Shown: piece by piece, positions 37,016 through 46,713 of the stretch
Layout of the letters: each line of letters begins with the position of its first letter
Numbering within the stretch: position 1 is the first letter of the stretch
NCBI RefSeq assembly: GCF_031312535.1
Contig: NZ_CP133594.1
Span: forward strand, 1,753,934 to 1,817,933
Length of the DNA: 64,000 bases
Source of the DNA: Methanolobus mangrovi
GTDB lineage: Archaea; Halobacteriota; Methanosarcinia; Methanosarcinales; Methanosarcinaceae
Reading direction: 5' to 3'
The notes under the pieces: generated by a model
Databases searched by the model: none
Seen by the model: only the letters and a program-made list of their open reading frames with translations
What the model was told of the DNA's origin: nothing
Program-made: the position numbers and the translations under genes

Positions 37016-37654
37016 TCAGATTAACCCCAATATACTTGATATTTTAAGAATCAGATTTCCCACAGATAGTTTTGCCTTGTTGGAAAAGGAGACGCCTTCT
37101 ACCTCAATATTTCCGCTTTCATACGCATCAAGGAAATAAGATGCAGGGTCTTCTGAAAGCATCAATCCGGATAGTGTATCCTCATCCGTGTAAACAATGA
37201 CAGTGGGATCCAGTTCCGAACTAAGACCAACTGCAGACTGGAGAATGATCCTCCCATCAAGGGAATTTACCTTCTTGTTGCCATCCACATCAAGACCCAT
37301 GTCTTCCGGTAGTTTTCCAGTCGACATCTTGATAGCCCCAAGACCGTCAAGGGCTGTCAGGGAACCGTCATTATCATAATCACCTTTTCCCTGTTCGATC
37401 TCCATGGTAACTTTAGTGAACTCGACCACCAATCCATCCTTAGTAACGGCTTTAATCTCCAGATTTGTACCATCACTCATGCTGACTATGCCATACATCT
37501 CCTCATTCCCGAGCAGACCTATGATAACATCCGGTACAAGATCGACATTCTGGTTGTATGAAGGAACCATATCACCCATATCGGAGTAAAGGTCTGCATG
37601 GGCCGTGTTTACAAGTAAAAAGAATAAAAGAAAAGAGAGAATTTCCTTTTTCAT
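37016..37654 (-). CDS. Secreted dockerin-domain protein
   Basis: 212 aa with a signal peptide ([20 protein letters not shown]). A central dockerin-like module has two calcium loops: [17 protein letters not shown] and [17 protein letters not shown] (about residues 90-145), with the D-x-D/N-x-D-G-x-V/L-x3-D pattern. The flanking regions have no recognised family. GGAGAT precedes ATG 37654. It is the third gene of a tight operon (11 bp gap) with a membrane-anchored cohesin and a propeller-cohesin-dockerin protein, so it is likely to bind one of those cohesins outside the cell. Confidence 0.75.
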   Translation of the reverse strand: MKKEILSFLLFFLLVNTAHADLYSDMGDMVPSYNQNVDLVPDVIIGLLGNEEMYGIVSMSDGTNLEIKAVTKDGLVVEFTKVTMEIEQGKGDYDNDGSLTALDGLGAIKMSTGKLPEDMGLDVDGNKKVNSLDGRIILQSAVGLSSELDPTVIVYTDEDTLSGLMLSEDPASYFLDAYESGNIEVEGVSFSNKAKLSVGNLILKISSILGLI

Positions 37655-37665
37655 TTGGATCTCCT

Positions 37666-38208
37666 TCACTCATTCCTGTTGATGATCATAGCGCACAGGC
37701 CAAAGATAGCTACAACATACAGTGCTACCGAAGCATACCCTGCATTTTTGCCACTGGCTTCTGTAACTGTGACTGTCCCATCCTCTGTGCCAGTCACCAG
37801 TTCCACAAGCTCTGTATTATGGATCTTGGCCTCTTCCAGCGTAACAGCACAGGAACTACCTGCATCTCCAACTACCATGAAGGATATTTTTACCACAGGG
37901 CCATCACCACTTATTCCAGAAGCATCGGCGAGTGCTATGATAACTTCACCTTCGTTTGCGGTGTTGGATTCAATAAAGGCATTCTTTCCAATATCACTGG
38001 TCTTTACAGATGTTGCCTGCAATACCTCAGCATCATATTTCAGCACAAGGTCCATACTTCCCACATCTTCTGCATCCCTAAGGACTATAGGAAGCTCAAT
38101 GGAAGAGCCGCTTGCCGCTTGCATGTCATCGATGCTCACAGTCAATTCCGCGCCTGAAGCGCTTGAAATAAAACAAAATAATAACAGACTGAATAATATC
38201 CATTTCAT
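37666..38208 (-). CDS. Membrane-anchored cohesin-domain protein
   Basis: 180 aa: signal peptide (MKWILFSLLLFCFISSASG), a single cohesin-like domain of about 130 residues (ELTVSIDDMQAASGSSIELP, GSMDLVLKYDAEVLQA, GEVIIALADASGISGDGPV), then a C-terminal hydrophobic segment (ASVALYVVAIFGLCAMII) ending in charged residues. This is a cell-surface anchor layout. The cohesin would bind dockerin modules of the flanking genes. AAGGTGAG precedes ATG 38208. Known cohesin-type modules in archaea are non-cellulosomal; function is unproven. Confidence 0.78.
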   Translation of the reverse strand: MKWILFSLLLFCFISSASGAELTVSIDDMQAASGSSIELPIVLRDAEDVGSMDLVLKYDAEVLQATSVKTSDIGKNAFIESNTANEGEVIIALADASGISGDGPVVKISFMVVGDAGSSCAVTLEEAKIHNTELVELVTGTEDGTVTVTEASGKNAGYASVALYVVAIFGLCAMIINRNE

Positions 38209-38219
38209 TGTTCTCACCT

Positions 38220-40040
38220 TTATTCAATATCCCCTACAGGTTTTTTCTCCGATGCCAGTTTAAGGATCATCCTTGCATCTATCGAGGTTACTTTTCCATC
38301 ACCATTCACATCCATTGACTCATGCTCGTCGATCTTGCCCACGGACATCAACAGGGAATAGAGAGCATCGTATGCTGAATATTCGCCCCCGTCACCGGCA
38401 GCGTCACCCATACCATCATCGACACTTATTACCTCGAACACACCATTCTTTTTGTCAAGACCCATTTCTGAAAGATCATCCGCATTGTTTGCAGTGATAC
38501 TGCTTATCATCAATTCAGATATGGAACCCTCTTCACCTATGACATTGAATTTCACATAGGCAACTGAACCTTCACCGCTAAAGCCTTCCATATCTGCAAG
38601 ACTTACCCTTATCTCACCGCCCATAATATTAGACTCAAATAGAGAATCATCCGTAAGACCGCCTTTTATGACCTCGATGCACTCAAGAACATCAGTATTG
38701 TAGGTCAGTTCCAGATCCATGTTGCCTATCCCCTCTTTTACTCCAGAGAGCGTGAGAGGTATCTGCACACTACTTCCTGCAGGCTTGCTGCGGGACTCGA
38801 ACATAAGCCCACAAAAACCAGCACCTACATCAGTGATCATCTCTGTTTCGACTTCCAAAGGTTCAACTTCAGCAACTTCCTCTTCAAGAGAAATCCCTGA
38901 ATATGCCATCTTTGAGGACTGAAGAACAGAGGATGAGACCGGAGCTATATCATCAACGTTTTCGTAAAAATGACCTACATAGACTGAGGAATCATATTGG
39001 TCATCGGTAACTGTAAAAGATATCGTCTTTCCGTCAGCGCTTATGAAAGTGTTACCTATATCACCGCCAAAGTTTAGTTTCTCCACAGGGAATAGCAAGA
39101 GTTCCTCATTGCTTGTAGTATCGACAATGATACCTTTCTCTGAATCGGATACGAACATCTTCTGTCCGGTGTTGTCAAGCTGACCCCATCCGCTGTAAGA
39201 ACCCAGTTCCTTGCCATTTGAGCCTGTTGAAGAAACGATGAAATGATTACCCTTGTAGATGTAAAGGATGTTCTTTCCATCGCCACTCACATCAAGAAGC
39301 ACTTTAGAATAACCATCGTTTGCAGTTCCTTTTGAAGTTAACTGATCATAGTTACCATTGACCCATGAGAATACCTCTGATTTATCGTAGACAGTATCGC
39401 CGATCACGTAACCGCTTGACAGGAATGCCACCGTCTGCCCGTTGCTGGATACTGCAAAATCATGGATGAAAGAGGTATCATACCCATCTACTTTAAAATT
39501 GTCAGAATTCACAACCGTCTGTGAGCCTCCGCCATTGTGCCCGGTCTTCCAGATACCTTTTTTTCCGCTAATGGAATAATACACATAGTCACCTGAATCG
39601 GCAGTTCCCAGAGACCAGATATAGTTCTCAGAACCAATATCTGCGACCTCTGACAAGCCAGTGCTTCCTATCTTATAGATATTGCTACCACTAATGAAGA
39701 AAGCCATTGAACCATCCCCATTGACAACTATACCAACCGCACTGTCGTCCGGAGCATCATACTTCCTCATTCCGGAACCATCGGAATTCAGGTAGCCCAC
39801 CACCATATGTTCTGTGCTTTTGTCCACTCCGATAAAATAGATCATGCTACCATCAGAACTCATCGCAGTATGGAACACCTCTATATCAGTACTGCTACCA
39901 TCCAATATCTTGTCATAGACAGCAATTGAATATGGTTTAAAATCATCAGATACAACAGCAGATACCGTGGAGGAAGCAAAAACAGCGAAAATCATTAGCA
40001 CTAAGAATATTTGAGTTATTTTAAAGAGCTTTTTATCCAT
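38220..40040 (-). CDS. Secreted beta-propeller protein with C-terminal cohesin and dockerin modules
   Basis: 606 aa. Signal peptide about 1-28 (FLVLMIFAVFASSTVSA). Residues about 30-365 form repeated propeller blades of the TolB/WD40-like kind (AMSSDGSMIYFIGVDK, VVNGDGSMAFFISG, AVSSNGQTVAFLSSG, DVSGDGKNILYIYKG, FISADGKTISFTVTD). After a Glu-rich linker, residues about 410-545 form a cohesin (GNMDLELTYNTDVLECIEV, GEIRVSLADMEGFSGEGSV). The end, about 550-606, is a dockerin with loops DAAGDGGEYSAYDAL and DVNGDGKVTSIDARMIL. A protein holding both halves of the pair could chain into polymers. It leads the operon; an AT-rich promoter region precedes it. Confidence 0.78.
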   Translation of the reverse strand: MDKKLFKITQIFLVLMIFAVFASSTVSAVVSDDFKPYSIAVYDKILDGSSTDIEVFHTAMSSDGSMIYFIGVDKSTEHMVVGYLNSDGSGMRKYDAPDDSAVGIVVNGDGSMAFFISGSNIYKIGSTGLSEVADIGSENYIWSLGTADSGDYVYYSISGKKGIWKTGHNGGGSQTVVNSDNFKVDGYDTSFIHDFAVSSNGQTVAFLSSGYVIGDTVYDKSEVFSWVNGNYDQLTSKGTANDGYSKVLLDVSGDGKNILYIYKGNHFIVSSTGSNGKELGSYSGWGQLDNTGQKMFVSDSEKGIIVDTTSNEELLLFPVEKLNFGGDIGNTFISADGKTISFTVTDDQYDSSVYVGHFYENVDDIAPVSSSVLQSSKMAYSGISLEEEVAEVEPLEVETEMITDVGAGFCGLMFESRSKPAGSSVQIPLTLSGVKEGIGNMDLELTYNTDVLECIEVIKGGLTDDSLFESNIMGGEIRVSLADMEGFSGEGSVAYVKFNVIGEEGSISELMISSITANNADDLSEMGLDKKNGVFEVISVDDGMGDAAGDGGEYSAYDALYSLLMSVGKIDEHESMDVNGDGKVTSIDARMILKLASEKKPVGDIE

Positions 40041-40298
40041 AAATATCCCTCATAATAAGTAACAACATGTATAACATATAATTATATATAATTACTTTTT
40101 TAAATCCACTTGAATGTTATAAAACAAAAATAAATTGAACAAATATTAGGCGGTTCAACTTGGGCATTCCGCTGCCTACCATTTAACAAATAGTATTAAG
40201 TAAAATTAAAATGAAAACTATATTAGAGAGAGAGAAACTTTCATATTTAGTAAAATATAATTACTTTGCTTGTCGCAGTTTTGTGAGAGGAAAATACC

Positions 40299-41666
40299 TT
40301 GGAAACTAAATTTACAGGAATACCGGGATTGGATGAGATCCTCGGAGGAGGCATCATGGCCCCTTCCACAATATTGATCGCAGGTAACCCCGGTAGTGGA
40401 AGGACCACACTCGGAGTACAGGGCTTATGTGAAGCAGCCAAGAATGGAGAGAATGTGCTTTACGTATGCATGACATCAAAATCCGAAACCGCAGTCAGAG
40501 AAGCGCTCTCTAACTATGATTTTTACGAAGAGTCCCTGAATATCCGTACCTTTAATGTTAGTTCCGTTGAAAGGGATCCACTTACGATGCTGGTTGAACT
40601 TGGGAATATAGTAGCATCCTTAAAACCAGACAGAGTATTGATAGACCCTGTGACACCTATCGGATTTGGTTTTCCTGAAGCTGAAAGAAGAAGGTTCATG
40701 TATTCACTTAATTCTGCAATTGGAGAATGGAATGCCATTGTTTACCTGACAGGAACAATGTCGCAATCTGATGTGTGCAGATCAGTCATCAGCGATGTGG
40801 TCGAAGGGATAATATATCTTTCACAGGAGATCGAAAGGAGAGGAAGCAAGCGCTCGATCAAGATAATGAAAATGAATCGCCCCAATTACATAGAGGGAGA
40901 GCATACATTCGACATTTCAAGCAGTGGAATAGAGATATACCCCAGAATAACCACCCATAACACCGAACAGTTATCACCTGAAACGAGAATTGATTCAGGA
41001 ATTCCCAGGTTCAATGAATTGATCCGTGGAGGGCTCTTTGAACTCTCATCCACATTGATAGCAGGAAATACAGGCACCGGGAAAACGTTATTCGGACTCC
41101 ATTTTATTGTCCAGGGCGCCAGGGATGGCGATGCCGGGATCATCAGTACTTTTGAAGACAGCCCTGCGGAATTGCGTCGTTATGCTTCAAGTCTCGGGCT
41201 TGAGCTTGAAGAACTGGAACAGAAAGGACTGATAAAGATCATTTACACACCTCCTCCGGAGATCAATGCCTGCAGACATACCGTAGAGCTCAGGAAGAAC
41301 ATTGAAGAGATGGGAGCAAAAAGATTACTCTTGGACGACATATCAGGATTTGATTATGTTTTTGCAGATCCTGTTGTCAAAAGAGAGCATATTGCCAATA
41401 TGATGAGGAATTTTAAGGATATGGGAATTACATCCATGCTCATCAGTGGTAACCGGGCAGCTGGCAATAATGTGCTTACAAGCGAAATACCAGTTTCCTC
41501 ACTTGTGGACGTGTTGATACTACTCAAACACGTAGAGATTGGCAAGGAGATCAAAAAGACCATGTCAATTATGAAGATGCATGGTAGTGACCATGAGAAA
41601 CATCTCATCCAATATGATATAGATTCTGAAGGAATACACATCGGTGAATTCCTGAAAGATATGTGA
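40299..41666 (+). CDS. KaiC-like double RecA-domain ATPase
   Basis: 455 aa with two KaiC/RecA domains (about 1-225 and 226-455). The second has an intact Walker A (AGNTGTGKTLFG) and Walker B (KRLLLDDIS). In the first the P-loop reads AGNPGSGRTTLG, with Arg where the catalytic Lys normally is, though DRVLIDPV resembles Walker B. Each domain starts with a GIPGLDEILGGG / GIPRFNELIRGG motif. Start is TTG at 40299 with GAGAGG upstream. Relatives in methanogens are thought to act in signalling with histidine kinases or archaellum control; no partner lies next to it. It is divergent from the cohesin operon. Confidence 0.85.
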   Translation: METKFTGIPGLDEILGGGIMAPSTILIAGNPGSGRTTLGVQGLCEAAKNGENVLYVCMTSKSETAVREALSNYDFYEESLNIRTFNVSSVERDPLTMLVELGNIVASLKPDRVLIDPVTPIGFGFPEAERRRFMYSLNSAIGEWNAIVYLTGTMSQSDVCRSVISDVVEGIIYLSQEIERRGSKRSIKIMKMNRPNYIEGEHTFDISSSGIEIYPRITTHNTEQLSPETRIDSGIPRFNELIRGGLFELSSTLIAGNTGTGKTLFGLHFIVQGARDGDAGIISTFEDSPAELRRYASSLGLELEELEQKGLIKIIYTPPPEINACRHTVELRKNIEEMGAKRLLLDDISGFDYVFADPVVKREHIANMMRNFKDMGITSMLISGNRAAGNNVLTSEIPVSSLVDVLILLKHVEIGKEIKKTMSIMKMHGSDHEKHLIQYDIDSEGIHIGEFLKDM

Positions 41667-41822
41667 TACTCTTTATTTTTCTTTTTTGACAGCCAATACA
41701 AAAACATTTAAATATAAATCCGTGCTACTGTGTCACATAGTAGCAAAGATAGTATAAATACATTAGTGCACATTATAGTGCATTGATACACATCTAATAA
41801 CATACAAAGAGGGTGAAATCAT

Positions 41823-42620
41823 ATGACAGAAATTGGTAAGAAGATTCGTATCGAAAGGATCATGCACAGAGAAAGCAGGAACATGGTAATAATCCCCATG
41901 GACCATGGATTATCAGACGGACCTATAAAGGGCCTGATAAATGTAGCAGATTCCATTAATAAAGTTGCAGACGGCGGAGCGGACGCAGTGCTCATGCAGA
42001 AGGGAATCGTCACTCATGGACATAGAGGATACGGACATGATGTAGGACTCATAGTCCACATGAGCGCTTCTACATCCCTTGCACCGGACCCAAATAACAA
42101 AGTACAGGTATGCTCTGTGGAAGAGGTCATGAAAATGGGAGCTGATGCAGTATCAATACATGTGAATGTCGGATCAGAGACCGAAGCAGACCAGTTACAA
42201 AAACTCGGAAGCGTAGCTGAAGAGTGCAACTACTGGGGAATGCCACTTCTTGCAATGATGTACCCACGTGGAAAAGACATCAGCAACCCCCATGACTCAG
42301 AACTCGTTGCGCATGTTGCAAGAGTTGGTGCTGAGCTCGGTGCAGATGTTGTAAAAACATTATACACCGGAGACGTTGATACATTCAAAGATGTGGTTCA
42401 GGGCTGCCCCGTACCTGTGGTAATTGCAGGCGGACCAAAAACAAACACTGACAAAGAGTTCCTTGAAATGATCCAGGGTGCTATGGAAGGCGGTGCAAGA
42501 GGTGTTGCTATCGGAAGGAACGTGTTCCAGCACGAGAATCCTACAAAAATTACAAGAGCAATAACAGAGATAGTGCACCATAAAAAGTCAGTTGAAGAAG
42601 CACTGGAAATGCTAAAATAA
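41823..42620 (+). CDS. 2-amino-3,7-dideoxy-D-threo-hept-6-ulosonate synthase (ADTH synthase), operon copy
   Basis: First enzyme of the archaeal 3-dehydroquinate route, joining a 6-deoxyketohexose phosphate to aspartate semialdehyde. 265-aa class I aldolase-type barrel with [36 protein letters not shown], the Schiff-base Lys in [12 protein letters not shown] and [18 protein letters not shown] precedes the ATG. It leads the aromatic amino acid operon (3-dehydroquinate synthase II, aroD, aroE, tyrA), which assigns this copy to ADTH synthesis rather than fructose bisphosphate cleavage. Confidence 0.9.
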   Translation: MTEIGKKIRIERIMHRESRNMVIIPMDHGLSDGPIKGLINVADSINKVADGGADAVLMQKGIVTHGHRGYGHDVGLIVHMSASTSLAPDPNNKVQVCSVEEVMKMGADAVSIHVNVGSETEADQLQKLGSVAEECNYWGMPLLAMMYPRGKDISNPHDSELVAHVARVGAELGADVVKTLYTGDVDTFKDVVQGCPVPVVIAGGPKTNTDKEFLEMIQGAMEGGARGVAIGRNVFQHENPTKITRAITEIVHHKKSVEEALEMLK

Positions 42621-42656
42621 AGATAGATTATTTTCTGTGCTTGTGGATGTGCTCAT

Positions 42657-43799
42657 ATGAATAATAAGATAATCTGGATAAAGGCCGATGAAGGCAACTG
42701 GGATGAACGCAAGGCTATAATCACTACCGGGATGGAATCAGGAGTAGATGCCATACTGGTTGATGCTGTAGATGTTGAAAAAGTAAAAGAACTTGGAAAC
42801 GTAAAAGTGGCTGCCTTTGCTACCAATGATGTTGAAGGAGCAGAAATAATCGTAGTCGGAAAAGGAGGAGAAGGAGATGGAACAAAACCATTACCACCTG
42901 ACTACGGAGGTTCACTTGACATTACAAATGCCCTTCGCCTGAAAGAGAAAGGACTCAAGGTTGCAGGCTATGTTATCATCCAGAACAAGAACTATGAGAA
43001 CTTTGCAGCCGAAATGGGAAATGTCTGCGATTATCTCATTACCATAGGCACTGACTGGCAGGTCATTCCACTGGAAAACCTCATTGCAGGACTACAGAAA
43101 AAGGATGTAAAACTTATATCCGGAGTTCAGAACTCAGAAGAAGCGAAGCTTGCTTTTGAAACAATGGAGCACGGAACCGATGGTGTGCTTCTTGACACAA
43201 AGGACCTGAGCCAGATCAAGAAGACTGCCGAAGTCGCTGAAAGTGCTGGTGTCAGTAACCTGGAGATTAAAACTGCAGTTGTGACAAAAGTTGAATCCAT
43301 CGGCATGGGTGACAGGGTTTGTGTAGACACATGCAACCTGATGGTCAAAGGCGAGGGAATGCTTGTTGGTTCACAGGCAAACGGTATGTTCCTTGTACAC
43401 TCCGAATCAGAGGAAAGCCCATACGTCGCATCCCGTCCGTTCAGGGTCAATGCCGGTGCGGTACATGCATACATCAAAGTAGGCGAAAAGACCCGCTACC
43501 TTTCCGAACTTAAAGCAGGCGACCAGGTCACCATAGTTGACGGGAACGGTAAGCAGAGAACTGGAGTAGTTGGCCGGGTAAAGATAGAGAGAAGGCCGCT
43601 CATTCTTGTTGAAGCAGACCTAAATGGAAAAACGATCAAGAATATCCTGCAGAATGCAGAAACCATAAAGCTTGTTACAAAGGACAAGGAACCCGTAGCT
43701 GTGACTGACCTGAAGGTTGGCGATGAGATACTCGTCCACTCAGAGGACATCGGGCGCCACTTCGGAATGAAGATAGAAGAGACCATTATCGAAAAATAA
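42657..43799 (+). CDS. 3-dehydroquinate synthase II (AroB')
   Basis: NAD-dependent oxidative deamination/cyclisation of ADTH to 3-dehydroquinate, replacing bacterial AroB. 380 aa starting MNNKIIWIKADEGNWDERK, with VCVDTCNLMVKGEGMLVGSQ, FLVHSESEESPYVASRPFRV and NAGAVHAYIKVG, characteristic of the archaeal family. It is the second gene of the operon, 36 bp after ADTH synthase and 10 bp before aroD. Confidence 0.94.
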   Translation: MNNKIIWIKADEGNWDERKAIITTGMESGVDAILVDAVDVEKVKELGNVKVAAFATNDVEGAEIIVVGKGGEGDGTKPLPPDYGGSLDITNALRLKEKGLKVAGYVIIQNKNYENFAAEMGNVCDYLITIGTDWQVIPLENLIAGLQKKDVKLISGVQNSEEAKLAFETMEHGTDGVLLDTKDLSQIKKTAEVAESAGVSNLEIKTAVVTKVESIGMGDRVCVDTCNLMVKGEGMLVGSQANGMFLVHSESEESPYVASRPFRVNAGAVHAYIKVGEKTRYLSELKAGDQVTIVDGNGKQRTGVVGRVKIERRPLILVEADLNGKTIKNILQNAETIKLVTKDKEPVAVTDLKVGDEILVHSEDIGRHFGMKIEETIIEK

Positions 43800-43809
43800 G
43801 GTGGTCGCT

Positions 43810-44514
43810 ATGGTGAAAATAGGGACTTTTGACCTCGATGAAAAACCTGCAATAGTCTCAGTAATAGACGATGACCCGGCAGAAAATGCAAAAGCTGCAA
43901 ACTGGCTGGGTGCCGATGTACTGGAATTGAGACTTGACCTTCTCAATTTTTCGGACCTTGAGGAAGCAAAGAAGACAATTGAAAGGATAAAAGTGAATAC
44001 CAACCTCCCATGTATTGCAACCAATAGGTTACAATCTGATGGTGGCAAGTGGGAAGGCAGCGAGGAAGAAAGAATCGCATTATTGACAGATATACTCCCT
44101 TTCGTGGAAGCAATTGACATCGAGCTCAGCGCAGATGCAGACCAGCGCAGCAAGCTCATAGATGCGGCAAAAGCTGCAGGTGTAACTGTTATCGTTTCAG
44201 CCCATGATTTCAACGCCACACCCTCTGTTGAGGAAATGAAAAAGATACTCAACAATGCGTATGAGGCCGGTGCGGATATTGCAAAGCTGGCAGTCATGGC
44301 CCAATCAAAGCAGGATGTACTTAATGTACTTCAGGCAACTGCCGACATTGATAAACCGGTATGCACCATTGCAATGGGAGAACTTGGTAAACACAGCCGC
44401 ATAGTTGCTCCTTGTTATGGTTCACGCCTGACATACGGTGCAATTGCAAAAGCTGTGGCACCCGGGCAGATAAAGATACACGAACTTAAATCAGCCCTGG
44501 AGATACTCTTTTGA
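43810..44514 (+). CDS. aroD: 3-dehydroquinate dehydratase, type I
   Basis: Dehydrates 3-dehydroquinate to 3-dehydroshikimate. 234 aa; the catalytic His is in VIVSAHDFNATPS and the Schiff-base Lys in GADIAKLAVMAQ, with VLELRLDLLNF at the front. ATG 43810 is chosen because AAGGTGGTC sits just before it; a GTG at 43801 overlaps that site. The stop overlaps the aroE start (TTGA). Confidence 0.95.
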   Translation: MVKIGTFDLDEKPAIVSVIDDDPAENAKAANWLGADVLELRLDLLNFSDLEEAKKTIERIKVNTNLPCIATNRLQSDGGKWEGSEEERIALLTDILPFVEAIDIELSADADQRSKLIDAAKAAGVTVIVSAHDFNATPSVEEMKKILNNAYEAGADIAKLAVMAQSKQDVLNVLQATADIDKPVCTIAMGELGKHSRIVAPCYGSRLTYGAIAKAVAPGQIKIHELKSALEILF

Positions 44515-45326
44515 GAACTGTTTACGGGGTATTCGGCGATCCAATAGCACATTCAAAGTCACCTGACATGCACAACGCAGCTTTCAGGGAACTTGATATG
44601 GAATGCACATACCATGCATTCAGGGTCAGCCCTGAGAAACTGAAAGATGCGCTCCTTGGAGCAAAGGCCATGGGTTTTGGTGGAGTGAATCTCACCGTCC
44701 CGCTGAAACAGGAAGCATTGAAGATAGTCAGTGCAGACCCGCTGGCTGAAGGAATTGGCGCTGTGAACACCGTTGATTTCAAAGAGGGCATGGTAGGTTA
44801 CAATACTGACGGACTTGGTGCAAAACGCAGCCTTGAGGAAAAAGGAGTGAAGGTAAAAGGCTCCAATGTACTGATCGTAGGTGCAGGAGGAGCTGCAAGA
44901 GCTATCGCATTCCAGTTCGCAAAGGACGGAGCTGACATCACCATAGCTAACAGGACCGAGGAAAAGGCTATCGAGCTTGCAACTGGTGTGTCGGCAGTCG
45001 GAAGTGCCAGAGGTTGCGGACTTGACAACATGAAGGAACTGGTAGCTGACAGCGACATACTCATCAACTGCACCACCCTTGGAATGCATCCAAAGACCGA
45101 GGGAACAATAGCAACAGCAGAGGAGATGCACCCTGAACTCACTGTATTCGATATAGTGTACAATCCTCTGGAAACCACCCTTTTGAAAGAAGCAAAGAAA
45201 GCCGGTGCTAAAGCTGTCACCGGAGAGATGATGCTTGTTTACCAGGGGGCAGAGGCATTTAAGATATGGACCGGTGTGGAACCACCCATTGACGTTATGA
45301 AAAAAGCAGTGTTGGAGGGCTTTTGA
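44511..45326 (+). CDS. aroE: Shikimate dehydrogenase
   Basis: NADPH-dependent reduction of 3-dehydroshikimate. 271 aa with YGVFGDPIAHSKSPDMHN, VNLTVPLKQEAL (catalytic Lys), VGYNTDGLGAKRSL and the Rossmann loop VGAGGAARAIAF. TTG start inside the aroD stop (TTGA); tyrA begins in its own stop, so the three are translationally coupled. Confidence 0.96.
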   Translation: MRTVYGVFGDPIAHSKSPDMHNAAFRELDMECTYHAFRVSPEKLKDALLGAKAMGFGGVNLTVPLKQEALKIVSADPLAEGIGAVNTVDFKEGMVGYNTDGLGAKRSLEEKGVKVKGSNVLIVGAGGAARAIAFQFAKDGADITIANRTEEKAIELATGVSAVGSARGCGLDNMKELVADSDILINCTTLGMHPKTEGTIATAEEMHPELTVFDIVYNPLETTLLKEAKKAGAKAVTGEMMLVYQGAEAFKIWTGVEPPIDVMKKAVLEGF

Positions 45327-46645
45327 GTTTGAAGGTCCTTATCATAGGCGGTACCGGTGAAATGGGACAGTGGTTCACTCCTTTTTTTAAGAACCACGGT
45401 TACGAGGTCGTTGTCTGGGGCAGCAGCGGAAAGACAGAGATAGCAGAGAGAATGGGAGTTGAGTTTGCCCGTGATATTGATGCTGCAATAAGCACCAGTG
45501 ACATTGTTATCGTAACAGTACCCATCAACATCACCGAAAAGGTCATCAGTGAAACAGCACCTAAAATGAAGAGTGGAAGCCTTCTTATGGATTTCACTTC
45601 CCTGAAGGTCGGACCCACTGAAGCTATGAAGAAGTATGCTCCCGAAGATGTGGAGATACTCGGCACCCACCCTATGTTCGGACCATCCATTCCAAGTCTG
45701 CACGGACAGATTTTCATTCTAACACCAATTAACGGACGATGTGAGAAATGGTTCCCGATCATGCGCTCACTTTTTGAGGACAACGGTGCACATATCGAAG
45801 TCATCACTCCCGCAGAGCACGACAGGTTCGTTTCCGTTGTGCAGGGACTTACTCACTTTGCTTACATCACCATCGGTACGACCTTTGACCGGCTTGATTT
45901 CAGTGTGAATGAATCAAGGCGCTTCATGAGTCCGGTCTACGACATCATGCTTGATTTCGTTGGCAGGATACTTGGACAGAACCCTTATCTCTATGCATAT
46001 ATCCAGATGGAGAACCCGGAAGTTCTAAAGGTGCATGATGCTTTCATGCAGCAGTGCAGCGAGATGTCCTCCATTGTCAGGAAAAAGGATGTTGAAGCCT
46101 TCACAACAAAAATGAAGGAAGCTGCAGTGCATTTTGGAGATACGGCATCAGCACTGCGCAGGTCTGACAAACTCATAAACTCAAAGATAGCTGAATTTGA
46201 CAGGCTGCTGGATTCCATCGGCCAGGAGATCGGTGTCAGGCACATCTACTCAGGAATTGTCCACACTGGAATTGTCGAAAAAGTAAGTCCAAGAGATGTT
46301 GTTTTGGATGCCGGCAGCAGGATGATATCTCTTAAGATAGAGAACATCCGCCTGTTAAGTGAAGAGGAAATGCATGAGTGGAAACTCGATAACCTTGAGC
46401 ATCACTTGAGAGATATATCGGCACTGATGCCGGAAGAAGCTGATGCAGATGTGATCATGGAGCTTGTTTCCTGCAATGACGATATTGTTTCTATTGAGAT
46501 CATTGACAGGTACGATGGAATTGAAGGTACAAAGCGTCTGAGTGTTACATTTCGTGTTATGATAATGGGCGATGTTGAGGCTGAGAAGGTTCAGCAAGAA
46601 ATTGAAAGGCAATTCAAGGGAATTGGTTGCACTATTCGGGGATAA
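45323..46645 (+). CDS. tyrA: Prephenate dehydrogenase
   Basis: Oxidative decarboxylation of prephenate toward tyrosine. 440 aa: N-terminal NAD domain (IIGGTGEMGQWF), catalytic LGTHPMFGPSIPSL, an all-helical dimer domain, and an additional C-terminal region (about 320-440) starting SGIVHTGIVEKVSP that has alternating strands and helices and may be regulatory. TTG start overlapping aroE, with GGAGGG upstream. It closes the aromatic operon; a short hairpin and T run follow at about 46667-46686. Confidence 0.92.
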   Translation: MSLKVLIIGGTGEMGQWFTPFFKNHGYEVVVWGSSGKTEIAERMGVEFARDIDAAISTSDIVIVTVPINITEKVISETAPKMKSGSLLMDFTSLKVGPTEAMKKYAPEDVEILGTHPMFGPSIPSLHGQIFILTPINGRCEKWFPIMRSLFEDNGAHIEVITPAEHDRFVSVVQGLTHFAYITIGTTFDRLDFSVNESRRFMSPVYDIMLDFVGRILGQNPYLYAYIQMENPEVLKVHDAFMQQCSEMSSIVRKKDVEAFTTKMKEAAVHFGDTASALRRSDKLINSKIAEFDRLLDSIGQEIGVRHIYSGIVHTGIVEKVSPRDVVLDAGSRMISLKIENIRLLSEEEMHEWKLDNLEHHLRDISALMPEEADADVIMELVSCNDDIVSIEIIDRYDGIEGTKRLSVTFRVMIMGDVEAEKVQQEIERQFKGIGCTIRG

Positions 46646-46713
46646 GAGCAACTCTAAGATAAGATCCCAAAGGGACTGCTTTTTTGCTTATTATTTGAAA
46701 AAGGGATAATCAT

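Noticed and set aside
37558..38263. Two long plus-strand ORFs (about 200 codons) opposite the cohesin genes
   Set aside because: The minus-strand genes have signal peptides, domain motifs and ribosome sites; the plus-strand frames have none.
40148..40178. A hairpin (TAGGC...GCCTA) in the gene-free stretch upstream of the KaiC-like gene
   Set aside because: Only five strong pairs with a long loop, no T run and no adjacent gene end; probably chance.
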